A stretch of 64,000 nucleotides of DNA from assembly GCA_039819085.1 (NCBI GenBank), contig JBCBSQ010000001.1:124001-188000 (forward strand), read 5' to 3'. Below are positions 45,186 to 52,807 of this stretch, one piece after another; the first letter of the stretch is position 1, and each line of letters begins with the position of its first letter. The translations under genes and the position numbers were made by a program. The DNA comes from MED-G105 sp039819085 (lineage in GTDB: Bacteria; Pseudomonadota; Alphaproteobacteria; Caulobacterales; Parvularculaceae). The notes below the pieces were generated by a model, which saw only the letters and a list, made by a program, of their open reading frames with translations, had not been told where the DNA came from and made no database searches.

Positions 45186-45866
45186 TCAGTCGGGAACGAG
45201 CGCGTAGCCGACGCCGCGCACGGTCTGGATGAAAATCGGCGTACGCGGATTGTCTTCGATCTTCCGGCGCAGGCGCGTGACCTGAACGTCGACCGAACGC
45301 TCCATGGCGATGGACGTCTGTTCGGCGAGCGCTGTCCGGGAAATCGGCTCGCCCGGCTTTGCGGCGAGGGCGCGCAGGAGCGCAAGTTCGCTGGTCGTGA
45401 GCTTCACGATCTCAGCGCCGCGGCGTAGCTCGCCGCGGTCAGGATCAAACGCGCAATCGCCGAATGTAAGCGCGCGCTTCTCAACAGATTTCGATCGGCT
45501 ACGCCTGAGAAGCGCCGCCACCCGCAACAGAAGTTCGCGCGGTTCGAACGGTTTGGTCAGATAATCATCCGCGCCGCGCTCCAGGCCCTCAATTCGATCT
45601 TGCGGCAGTCCTCTGGCGGTGAGCAAAAGGACGGGCACGTTGGAGGCGGCGCGCACCTTCTCGGTGAGCTCAAAGCCTGAAAGCCCAGGCATCATGACGT
45701 CGACGATCAGCAGGTCGAATTCGAGCCCTGTCGTCAGATCCCGAGCCCGCTCGCCATTGTCCGCGGCGGTGACGCTATATCCGTTCTCCGTAAGGTATCT
45801 GCTGAGAAGCGTCCGGATGCGTTCATCGTCGTCGACGATCAGAATATGCGATGGCTGTTCGGAAAT
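45186..45866 (-). CDS. OmpR/PhoB-family response regulator, apparently starting at ATT
   Basis: A 226-residue regulator. The receiver domain has ILIVDDDERIRTLLSRYL with the acidic pocket D12-D14, phospho-acceptor D56 in LLIVDVMMPGLSGFEL, Thr in VLLLTARG and Lys in DDYLTKPF. The winged-helix DNA-binding domain fills the C-terminal half, ending IQTVRGVGYALVPD. The reading frame closes at a TAG only one codon before the ATT at 45866-45864. No ATG, GTG or TTG occurs before MMPGLSG, which would delete the phosphorylation site. GGGAGG stands seven bases ahead of the ATT, so ATT initiation is the best reading; an error in the sequence is the alternative. Confidence 0.85.
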   Translation of the reverse strand: MSEQPSHILIVDDDERIRTLLSRYLTENGYSVTAADNGERARDLTTGLEFDLLIVDVMMPGLSGFELTEKVRAASNVPVLLLTARGLPQDRIEGLERGADDYLTKPFEPRELLLRVAALLRRSRSKSVEKRALTFGDCAFDPDRGELRRGAEIVKLTTSELALLRALAAKPGEPISRTALAEQTSIAMERSVDVQVTRLRRKIEDNPRTPIFIQTVRGVGYALVPD

Positions 45867-45873
45867 CGTCTAA

Positions 45874-45879
45874 CCTCCC
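45874..45879 (-). promoter_or_regulatory. strong Shine-Dalgarno sequence before the ATT start of the response regulator
   Basis: GGGAGG on the minus strand, separated by seven bases from ATT (45866-45864). It decides the start, because the only ATG nearby (45881-45879) runs into a stop after three codons. Confidence 0.6.
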
Positions 45880-45910
45880 ATGACCTGCATCCGAGGCGTC
45901 CGGCGGTGGT

Positions 45911-46477
45911 TCACCGAGCCGCGGCCGCGCCGACGCCGCGCAGCTCCTTCAAGGCGGCCAAAGCATAGCGCCCGCCGGTCCACACCGTCACGCCGGCCGC
46001 GAGCCAAAGCGCAAACCGCGCCGCCGGCGCCGCAGTCGGCCCAATCGGACCGGTCGGGGCGGCCGCCATCAGGAGCGCGCAAGCGGCGATCTGCGTTAGT
46101 GTTTTCGCTTTCGCCAGTGTCGTCACCTTCAAGCTGCCGCCCGCCGCCGTCACCGCCTCGCGCAGGCCGCTCACCAGGATCTCGCGCAATATGATCAAAA
46201 TGACGGCGACTGCGTCGGGCCCCGCGGCGACGCCGTTTCGCAATAAAAGTATCAGGGCGGCGGCGACCAGCAGCTTGTCGGCGATTGGATCGAGGGCTGC
46301 GCCGAGGGCCGACGTTTCGCCGCGCGCGCGCGCAACCCAGCCGTCCAGAAAATCCGTCGCCGCCGCAACCAGAAAGAGAAAGAGGGCGGCCGATATCCCC
46401 CACGGCGCATTCATTAAGAACAAGGCGACGAATGGGGCCGTCATCAGAATTCTGCCGATGGTCAGTGCGTTCGCTAT
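45911..46477 (-). CDS. pgsA: CDP-diacylglycerol-glycerol-3-phosphate 3-phosphatidyltransferase, apparently starting at ATA
   Basis: Makes phosphatidylglycerol phosphate in the inner membrane. The CDP-alcohol phosphotransferase motif DG-x2-AR-x8-G-x3-D-x3-D is complete, starting at DFLDGWVARARGETSALG. Several hydrophobic helices follow, and ILREILVSGLRE is conserved. The first in-frame ATG (46444) would cut off the first conserved helix. Upstream, in frame, the codons give ANALTIGRIL, which matches the usual NLLTLLRI-type N-terminus. The only sensible start there is ATA at 46477-46475, five bases after GGAGG. From it the protein has 188 residues. The frame is closed by TGA at 46495-46493. It heads a pgsA-regulator-kinase operon. 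Confidence 0.87.
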   Translation of the reverse strand: MANALTIGRILMTAPFVALFLMNAPWGISAALFLFLVAAATDFLDGWVARARGETSALGAALDPIADKLLVAAALILLLRNGVAAGPDAVAVILIILREILVSGLREAVTAAGGSLKVTTLAKAKTLTQIAACALLMAAAPTGPIGPTAAPAARFALWLAAGVTVWTGGRYALAALKELRGVGAAAAR

Positions 46478-46855
46478 CTCAGCCTCCGCAAGTCAGATTG
46501 CGCGCTGTCGCTTTGATCGAGCCCGTCAACTATAAACTCTAGCGGTAAGCGCAATCGGGCGGGGCGTCGAGATGGGGCCAGGCGCAGGGATGACATGCGC
46601 CGCTAGGCGATGGCCTGGAGTTGACAGGCGCGGCTCGCGGTGGCCGTAGAGAGGCCTGATCGTTGCATCGACGCGAAAGGAAGCATAGGGCGATCGTCCG
46701 GTTTGATTGAGCGGTTCGTCCGACGCGCCTTATCGCCTGACGATACGGCGCGATGTTCGCAATCCTTGGTGGGATCTCCTTGATTTGGCCGCATTGAAAG
46801 TGTGTCACAGCCTGCTTCGACAGCGCTCGCGCCACGCACGGAGCCCAGCATCGAC
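46478..46855. other. intergenic region between pgsA and the flippase gene
   Basis: About 380 bases between divergent genes. TTGACA at 46621-46626 is a good -35 for rightward transcription, but the nearest -10-like sequence (TAGAGA, 46647) is 20 bases away. No gene was recognised. GTG at 46802 opens the flippase frame early and remains a possible start. Confidence 0.35.
46483..46487 (-). promoter_or_regulatory. Shine-Dalgarno sequence before the ATA start of pgsA
   Basis: GGAGG on the minus strand, five bases ahead of ATA (46477-46475). Together with the conserved N-terminal residues encoded downstream it argues for initiation at ATA. Confidence 0.6.
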
Positions 46856-48241
46856 ATGACCTCCGACGTGAATGCCGAGACGCCTGTGGCCGCCGCAGGC
46901 AAGGCCGGCGCCGCGCGCTCCCTTAAACGCCGGACCGTCGTCGGCGGCGCGTGGTCGATGGTGGGGTTCGGCGTCACGCGCGCGCTCCGCCTGATCTCCA
47001 ATCTCATATTGGTTCAATACCTCGCGCCTGAAGCTTTTGGGCTGATGAGCATCGCCGTCTCGCTTTCCTTCGGGCTTTCGATGATGAGTGACATCGGGAT
47101 CAAGGCGAGCGTGATCCGGGAGAAGGAAGGCGAGACGCAGGCGTTCATCAATGTGGCCTGGTCGGTCCAGGTGTTGCGCAATGCGCTCATTGCCAGCGCG
47201 CTCATGCTCGGCGCGATCCTGCTGAAACTTCTCGGAGACGCTGGCGCTCTTTCGTCCGCTTCCGTCTACGCTGATGAAAAGCTCCCTATGCTGTTGGCCT
47301 TTGTCGCCGGAACGGTGGTCATTGACGGGTTTGTCAGCATGGCGCCGGCCGTTTGCGCCCGTCGGATGGACTACGCCAGAATTGTCACCCTGGAGATCAT
47401 CGCTCGATTGTGCGCGGTCGTCGTGACGATCCTGTTCGCCATAAACGGATTTGATATCTGGTCATTGGCTTTTGGCACGCTGACGAACAGCGTCGTCATG
47501 CTCGTCGGGGCGCATCTCCTCGGCGCCAGCCCAACAGCGTTCAGCCTGGAGCGCGCGCGACGGCGCAAGATTATCAATTACGGCAAATGGCTGCTTCTGG
47601 CCTCGCCGTTCGGATACATTGTGGCCGAAGGGGACATCATCATCTTCGGCGCTCTTGTTGAAAAGTCCGAGTTCGGCGTTTACGCGGTCGCCGCCATCTG
47701 GGCGCGGGCGCTGCGGTCCGTCATCAGCGTTATCATGAGCAAGGTCGCGTATCCGGTCTTCGCGGAGATCAATCGGGAGCGCCCGGACGCCGCCACACGG
47801 ATCTACAACAAGTTGCGGGATCTGGCGGACCTTGGAACGGTCGCTGCGTATGCGGCGCTTTTTGTCCTGGTCGAACCTGTTCTCGGCCTCTTTTACTCTG
47901 GCGACTATTCGAATGTTGGTTTCTACGTAAAGCTGACGGCGCTGACCATCCTGCTGACGCCGTACGACTTTCTGAACAGCATTCTCCTGAGCGGCGGCGA
48001 CAGCAAGAAGTACGCATTTTCCATTGCCGCTTCGGTCATCGCCATGCTGTCGTTGACGCCGCTGATCTATCGGATCGCCGGCTTCGAATCCGCCATCGTA
48101 TTTGCGGCGTGCGTCAAGGTTTTTTCGGTTCCATTGACTTGGTGGTTCGCTTCAAAGCGGGTCGCGTTGTCGCCGATCCGGGAAGGTCGGATGATGGCGG
48201 CGCTGGCTCTAGGCGTCGCCGCCTGTCTGGTCTTGAACTGA
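46856..48241 (+). CDS. Wzx-like oligosaccharide flippase
   Basis: An inner-membrane protein of about 461 residues with roughly 12 hydrophobic segments, of the polysaccharide-export flippase superfamily. After a 25-residue cytoplasmic leader come KRRTVVGGAWSMVGFGVTRA and LVQYLAPEAFGLMSIAVSLS, the typical first two helices of the PST/Wzx group; ARALRSVISVIMSKVAYPVF and the later GDYSNVGFYVKLTALTILL also fit. It should flip lipid-linked repeat units to the periplasm. The start is uncertain: ATG 46856 is chosen, GTG 46802 would add 18 residues, and neither has a strong ribosome binding site. Together with the polymerase-like gene downstream it forms a Wzx/Wzy-type pair. Confidence 0.85.
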   Translation: MTSDVNAETPVAAAGKAGAARSLKRRTVVGGAWSMVGFGVTRALRLISNLILVQYLAPEAFGLMSIAVSLSFGLSMMSDIGIKASVIREKEGETQAFINVAWSVQVLRNALIASALMLGAILLKLLGDAGALSSASVYADEKLPMLLAFVAGTVVIDGFVSMAPAVCARRMDYARIVTLEIIARLCAVVVTILFAINGFDIWSLAFGTLTNSVVMLVGAHLLGASPTAFSLERARRRKIINYGKWLLLASPFGYIVAEGDIIIFGALVEKSEFGVYAVAAIWARALRSVISVIMSKVAYPVFAEINRERPDAATRIYNKLRDLADLGTVAAYAALFVLVEPVLGLFYSGDYSNVGFYVKLTALTILLTPYDFLNSILLSGGDSKKYAFSIAASVIAMLSLTPLIYRIAGFESAIVFAACVKVFSVPLTWWFASKRVALSPIREGRMMAALALGVAACLVLN

Positions 48242-48292
48242 TTTCGTTGGCTGTCTTTTGGGCGGATTGTCGGGAAGTTGGAGTAAAAAGTG

Positions 48293-50218
48293 ATGAAATA
48301 TCTCTACCCGGAGCGGTGTCGACGATTGGTGTTCGCTTTTTGGCTCGCGGCGGCGACAGCATTTTTGGCGACCATCCTGATCGGACCGGCGCATTCGGAA
48401 ATTAGTCGCTCCGTGGACGTCCCTTCCGGTGCGGCCGCGATGGGCGCCCCATTGGACGCGCGCTTTCAATATGTGCCCTTCGGCATTGAGTACTATTCGC
48501 TTGAAGACCCACTCGCGAATGCGGTCAAGCAAAACGGCTGGAGCCAGATCTTTGCGAAAGTCGACGGCCGGCGTCTGGAGTTCCCGGAACTTGTCGCCGG
48601 TGGGCATTTCGACCCTGTGACACAGACGTTCAAGAGCTTGCCGGACGGCCGGGCCATCAGGCTCGGGTTTGTGCGCGGCGGCGCGCCGACGCGTCCGGCG
48701 CTTTACGCCGGCGACTGGTTCGTCGAATGGGAGGGCGATGGCGAAGTCGGGCTGACGGTCGGCAAGCCGATTCGGATTTCGGAACGCGGCGCAAATGGCT
48801 ACAGGGCGCGGTTCAGTGATCAGCAGGACAAGCGGACGCGGGTCGAGATCACGCGCATCGGCAAAGGAGGCGTACGGAATATCAGGGTCTATCGCGCTGA
48901 GGACGCAGAGCGAGTGAAGGCCGGGCGCATCTATTCAAGCCGGTTCGTCGAGCTTGTCTCTAAGTATGACATTGTGCGGACAATGCTGTTGTCCGACACG
49001 AATGGCTCGCTTACTCTTAGAGCCAGAGAAATCGCGACGCTGGATGACGCTTTCTGGGGCGGCGACACGCAGCGCAACTTTGGTCCGGGAGTCCGGCGTG
49101 GATTCCCAATAGAAGGGGAAGTCGAACTCGCAATTGAGACAGGAACTGAGCTTTGGGTCAATGCGCCGCCGGTTCTCGGCGGCCCAATGTCGCTGATGAA
49201 TCCTGTCTATACGGGCCATCAAGACGAACGGAAAATTGCGCGCGCGCGGAGGAAAGAGGCCGTTCAAGCCGCCTATGAGGAGGCGGTGGACGCCATGCGG
49301 TCGTCGGACGAGTTCGATCTTTACGCGAACCGGTTGATCGATGCGCTGGACCAGCTTGGATACCCGACGGATCGCGAGCTGTATCTTGAGCTAGGCAATG
49401 AGGTGTGGAACTTCTCTCGGCACTTTGCCTACATCAGCCACGCGCACATAGGCCTTGCCCAAGGGTTGGGGCTCGGCTCCATGCGCGCCGCTTACGGGTA
49501 TCGGTCAGCCCAGCTCGCGCTTGCGTTCGACACGGCGTTGAAGGCGCGCGGGCGCAATCAGGCGTGGACGCTCGTCATTGGCGGCCATACTGCCGTGCCC
49601 AACCGAACGAAAAAGGCGCTGCAAGGTGTTGAAGCGTTTTTCCAAGAGCAAGGTATTGAGCTTTCCGACGATTGGCGCCGGCGGTTCGGCGTCACAACAA
49701 CAAACTACTATAGTGGCGGCTTCAGATTCTCAGGGGCCGGCAAGAACATGTTTGACGCCACGACAAGGGAAGCCTGGCGCGCTGAATGGCTGAGTCTATT
49801 GGAAAAGGATCCGGAGAGGCTCGCCGACACGATTGAGCGCTGGCTGTCCGACGGCCCGGCGGTTCACGCCACGCGGAACTGGCTGATCGCCAAGCACCGC
49901 GCGCACGCGTCGCTGGCGGAAGCATTTGGCGCGCGCTATATCGGCAATTATGAGGGCGGCTCGCACGATATTCTCGATCGTGAACTGAAAAAGAACCCGA
50001 AAGCGGTCGAATTCTATCAGTCGTTCATGGCGTCGGACCGCGCTGCGCAGGTCCTGCGACGCGTAAATGAATCGATCGCGCAAGCGTTCCCCGGAGTCAT
50101 TATTTCGGACTTTCGGCGAATTGGCGAAAAGGAAGGCGATCATGATCCCTGGATCGAACAGTATTATGGCGAGCCGACGCCGGTGACTTTGGAGCTGGAC
50201 CGACAGATTGGGCAATGA
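48293..50218 (+). CDS. secreted glycoside-hydrolase-like protein of unknown family
   Basis: A 641-residue protein with an N-terminal signal sequence or anchor (KYLYPERCRR, then hydrophobic 12-31 ending GPAHS). The first 280 residues look beta-rich. The rest carries two segments resembling clan GH-A active sites: YLELGNEVWNFSRHF with E370 as possible acid/base, and YIGNYEGGSHDI with E554 as possible nucleophile. YYSGGF and the Trp-rich stretches between would suit a sugar-binding barrel. No specific family could be assigned. Lying between flippase and polymerase genes, it may trim or degrade the exopolysaccharide in the periplasm. GGAG lies before GTGATG; the ATG is taken as start. Confidence 0.65.
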   Translation: MKYLYPERCRRLVFAFWLAAATAFLATILIGPAHSEISRSVDVPSGAAAMGAPLDARFQYVPFGIEYYSLEDPLANAVKQNGWSQIFAKVDGRRLEFPELVAGGHFDPVTQTFKSLPDGRAIRLGFVRGGAPTRPALYAGDWFVEWEGDGEVGLTVGKPIRISERGANGYRARFSDQQDKRTRVEITRIGKGGVRNIRVYRAEDAERVKAGRIYSSRFVELVSKYDIVRTMLLSDTNGSLTLRAREIATLDDAFWGGDTQRNFGPGVRRGFPIEGEVELAIETGTELWVNAPPVLGGPMSLMNPVYTGHQDERKIARARRKEAVQAAYEEAVDAMRSSDEFDLYANRLIDALDQLGYPTDRELYLELGNEVWNFSRHFAYISHAHIGLAQGLGLGSMRAAYGYRSAQLALAFDTALKARGRNQAWTLVIGGHTAVPNRTKKALQGVEAFFQEQGIELSDDWRRRFGVTTTNYYSGGFRFSGAGKNMFDATTREAWRAEWLSLLEKDPERLADTIERWLSDGPAVHATRNWLIAKHRAHASLAEAFGARYIGNYEGGSHDILDRELKKNPKAVEFYQSFMASDRAAQVLRRVNESIAQAFPGVIISDFRRIGEKEGDHDPWIEQYYGEPTPVTLELDRQIGQ

Positions 50219-50338
50219 GGCGGCGCGACCCGCGCTTCGCGTCCAATGGTTCATTCTTAACCCTGATGGCCTTAGATCCGGGGTGCGATCGTTTTGCGGG
50301 ATGCTCCGCGCGCCTTGGCTTGTTCGGGAAGAAGTGTT

Positions 50339-51985
50339 TTGATTCAGTCGATTAAGATACTGATCATCGTCACACCCCTGATCTTGGCGGGGTTCATTGC
50401 GGCGCGAGGCGCGTTCGCCTCCGTCGTCGATCCCAACCGGATGATCCGTTGGGCGATGGCGATGATCGCGATGACGGTCGCGGCGTTCATGATCCACGAC
50501 TACTGGGCCGCGTTATTCGTCATCACCTTCATCGCCATTGCGCTTGGCGCGTCCGAACCGCTGAAGCCAATCATCTTCCTGATCGTTGCGTTCGCAATTG
50601 CGCCTGGCGACAAACCTATTCCCGGCATTGGCGGCATCAATAACCTCTTTCTCCTGTCGTCGATGCTCAGCGTGTGCATCCTTCTGCTCACGCCGTATTT
50701 ATTCAGCGCAAAGAAAGGATCCCGTGTTGCGAAAGTCGCGGGCGGCGCGGACTTCGCCGTCATCGCGTTTTGCGTCCTGACCGCTGTGCTGAGTTTTCGG
50801 GACACGACTTTCACGCACGGCCTCCGGATCATCGTAAGTTCAGTGCTGCTGACGGTATCAGTCTATTGGGCGTTCAGCCGCTCGGTGAGGTCCGTATCTG
50901 ACCTGCAGGCCGCGGCGACCGCTTACGTCGCGATCTTGGTTGCGCTCAGTCTCGTGGCGCTCGCAGAGTTCGCCTTGCAATGGCATTTCTATACGGAGAT
51001 GGCCCGGAACTGGGGGATCGACACCCCATTCGCCTACACCGGGCGCGGCGGGTTTCAGCGGAGCTTCGCGTCGACGATCGCTCCGATTGGCTTTGGCATC
51101 TGCCTCAATGTGGCGATCGTTTTGGCGATTGCATTGATGCGCGGCGCGTCGAACCGGTCCATGGCGTGGCTTGTCGTGCTGGGGCTCGTCGCAGCGTTGA
51201 TCGCGACTCTCTCCCGCACGCCCTGGCTCGCCACATGCGTCAGCGTCGTCATATTCTTCGCAACCGGGTCGAAGGCGGCCGCGCGCCTGATGCAGCTCGG
51301 CATGGTCAGCGTATTCGGCCTGGTCATCTTGCTGGCGACGCCGATTGGCGGAACGCTGCTCGGACTCATTCCTGGACTCGACGCCGGGGCGTCGAGCACG
51401 TTCGGTTATCGAATGCGGCTGCTGGAAGTGAGCGTCGACGTCATCTCGCAAAGCTGGTTGTTCGGGTACGCCGATCCCAGCGCCCACCCGGATATGCAGG
51501 TGCTGGTTCAAGGCCAGGGCATTGTCGATCTCGTCAATACCTATGTCGACATCGCATTGAGTTACGGATTGGTTGGCGCCTCTTTGTTCGTGATGGCGAA
51601 CGTCGCTGCGTTGCGCGCCGCGTGGACCGCCATGCGCCAGGCGGCTGCGCTGGATCTTCCGGTCGCGGACCTTTGTCGCGGGTTCTTCGCCGCTCATTTG
51701 GCGTTCCTGATCGGCATCGCCGGCACGAGCTGGCGCACGGGCGTAACGGAAGAACTTGCCTGGGTGATGCTTGCGCTGACGGTGGCCGCGGCCAGAGTGA
51801 CCCAACGCGCGCGCCAGGAGGCCTCGACAGCGGCGACGCAAAGCGAACCCGCGATTGCGCCAACCCAGGCGGCGGCGCCCACCGTTCACGCGCCGTCACC
51901 ATCTCCTTCTTTGCCGGATCGCGCGGCGGTGCCGGCGCATTTGCGCCAGTACGTGCCGCAACCCCCTCGAGAAGCAGACGGCTGA
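50339..51985 (+). CDS. Wzy/O-antigen-ligase-like polysaccharide polymerase
   Basis: A polytopic membrane protein of about 548 residues with 10-12 hydrophobic helices and one large periplasmic loop, the layout of O-antigen polymerases and ligases. Helpful segments are RGGFQRSFASTIAPIGFG, LIATLSRTPWLATC (the SRTPW-like site after a helix, conserved in the family) and YRMRLLEVSVDVISQSWLFGYADP in the loop. The last 55 residues are an Ala/Pro-rich cytoplasmic tail. TTG at 50339 is preferred because GGAAGAAG stands just ahead; another TTG at 50294 would add 15 residues without benefit. It is the third gene of the + strand export module. Confidence 0.8.
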   Translation: MIQSIKILIIVTPLILAGFIAARGAFASVVDPNRMIRWAMAMIAMTVAAFMIHDYWAALFVITFIAIALGASEPLKPIIFLIVAFAIAPGDKPIPGIGGINNLFLLSSMLSVCILLLTPYLFSAKKGSRVAKVAGGADFAVIAFCVLTAVLSFRDTTFTHGLRIIVSSVLLTVSVYWAFSRSVRSVSDLQAAATAYVAILVALSLVALAEFALQWHFYTEMARNWGIDTPFAYTGRGGFQRSFASTIAPIGFGICLNVAIVLAIALMRGASNRSMAWLVVLGLVAALIATLSRTPWLATCVSVVIFFATGSKAAARLMQLGMVSVFGLVILLATPIGGTLLGLIPGLDAGASSTFGYRMRLLEVSVDVISQSWLFGYADPSAHPDMQVLVQGQGIVDLVNTYVDIALSYGLVGASLFVMANVAALRAAWTAMRQAAALDLPVADLCRGFFAAHLAFLIGIAGTSWRTGVTEELAWVMLALTVAAARVTQRARQEASTAATQSEPAIAPTQAAAPTVHAPSPSPSLPDRAAVPAHLRQYVPQPPREADG

Positions 51986-52013
51986 TGAGGTCTCAAGACG
52001 CGCTGGCGCCTCT

Positions 52014-52691
52014 TTAGTTCGCCTCGAACACCAGTGACGCCGTCACCGGCGCCAACGGCGCAATGGAGGGAAGCCCGGCGATTTCCCGCAGCGCCTCGAC
52101 CCCCTCTTCAAGCCCGAAAGTCGCGGCGTCGATGACAATCGGCGCGGCCGTCTCCACGGAAACGCGATCCTCGCTGATCCGTGTGACGAACAAATCCGCA
52201 TCAAGCTCCACCGACGCGCCATGCAGGTCGACCGAGACGGTCGTCGGCGCCTCCGCGCGCGCGCCGGTAGTGAGGCTGGCGAACGTGGTCATGTCGATGG
52301 CGGCCGTGATCTTGGCGACTGGATAATCGCCGGTCTCAAACAGGATCTCACGCATTCGATCGTTTCGGATGTCGATATTTGTTTCGACGCTGTCGAGCGG
52401 GATGACGATCTCCGCCGCGCCGTCCGCGTCGACGCCGCCTTTGATCTCTTTGAAAGAGTGGACTTCGGCGACTTCGCCCGCCTTGACGCTGACGAACGCA
52501 ATGCGTGACGCGGTCTCGTCCAGACGCCAAGCACCCTGCGGCGCGGTCGCGGACGCCTCATTCGCGGCGGATGCCCGCTGGTCATCAGATGCAGCTTGTT
52601 GCGCGCACCCTATGAGCGCCAATGAGACGAGAGAGGGCACTATCACGGCGGTGGCTTTCTTGGCGGAAAATGCAAATCGTAACGCGATCAT
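52014..52691 (-). CDS. YceI-family lipoprotein
   Basis: A 225-residue lipoprotein: hydrophobic signal over residues 15-28 and lipobox LIGC with C29, followed by a Ser/Ala-rich linker. The YceI lipocalin-like domain occupies about 54-225, with WRLDETASRIAFVSVKAG, KGGVDADGAAEIVIPLDSVETNIDIRN-type strand pairs and ETGDYPVAKITA. YceI proteins bind isoprenoid-like lipids; the ligand here is unknown. GGGAG lies before the ATG. It is convergent with the polymerase gene; 28 bases separate the stops. Confidence 0.85.
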   Translation of the reverse strand: MIALRFAFSAKKATAVIVPSLVSLALIGCAQQAASDDQRASAANEASATAPQGAWRLDETASRIAFVSVKAGEVAEVHSFKEIKGGVDADGAAEIVIPLDSVETNIDIRNDRMREILFETGDYPVAKITAAIDMTTFASLTTGARAEAPTTVSVDLHGASVELDADLFVTRISEDRVSVETAAPIVIDAATFGLEEGVEALREIAGLPSIAPLAPVTASLVFEAN

Positions 52692-52807
52692 GTCTGGGGA
52701 GCTCCCGCTGCGGCGTTGCTGACGAAAAGAGTTACGACGGAGAGTAGCGTTAAGACTATATCAGGCTGTCGGGGAAGGTTCATCGGACGGTCCCGCCCCA
52801 GCGATCG

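Noticed and set aside
50980..52017. 345-codon plus-strand frame within the polymerase gene
   Set aside because: It overlaps the Wzy-like protein in another frame, is Arg/His-rich and has no hydrophobic segments; a shadow.
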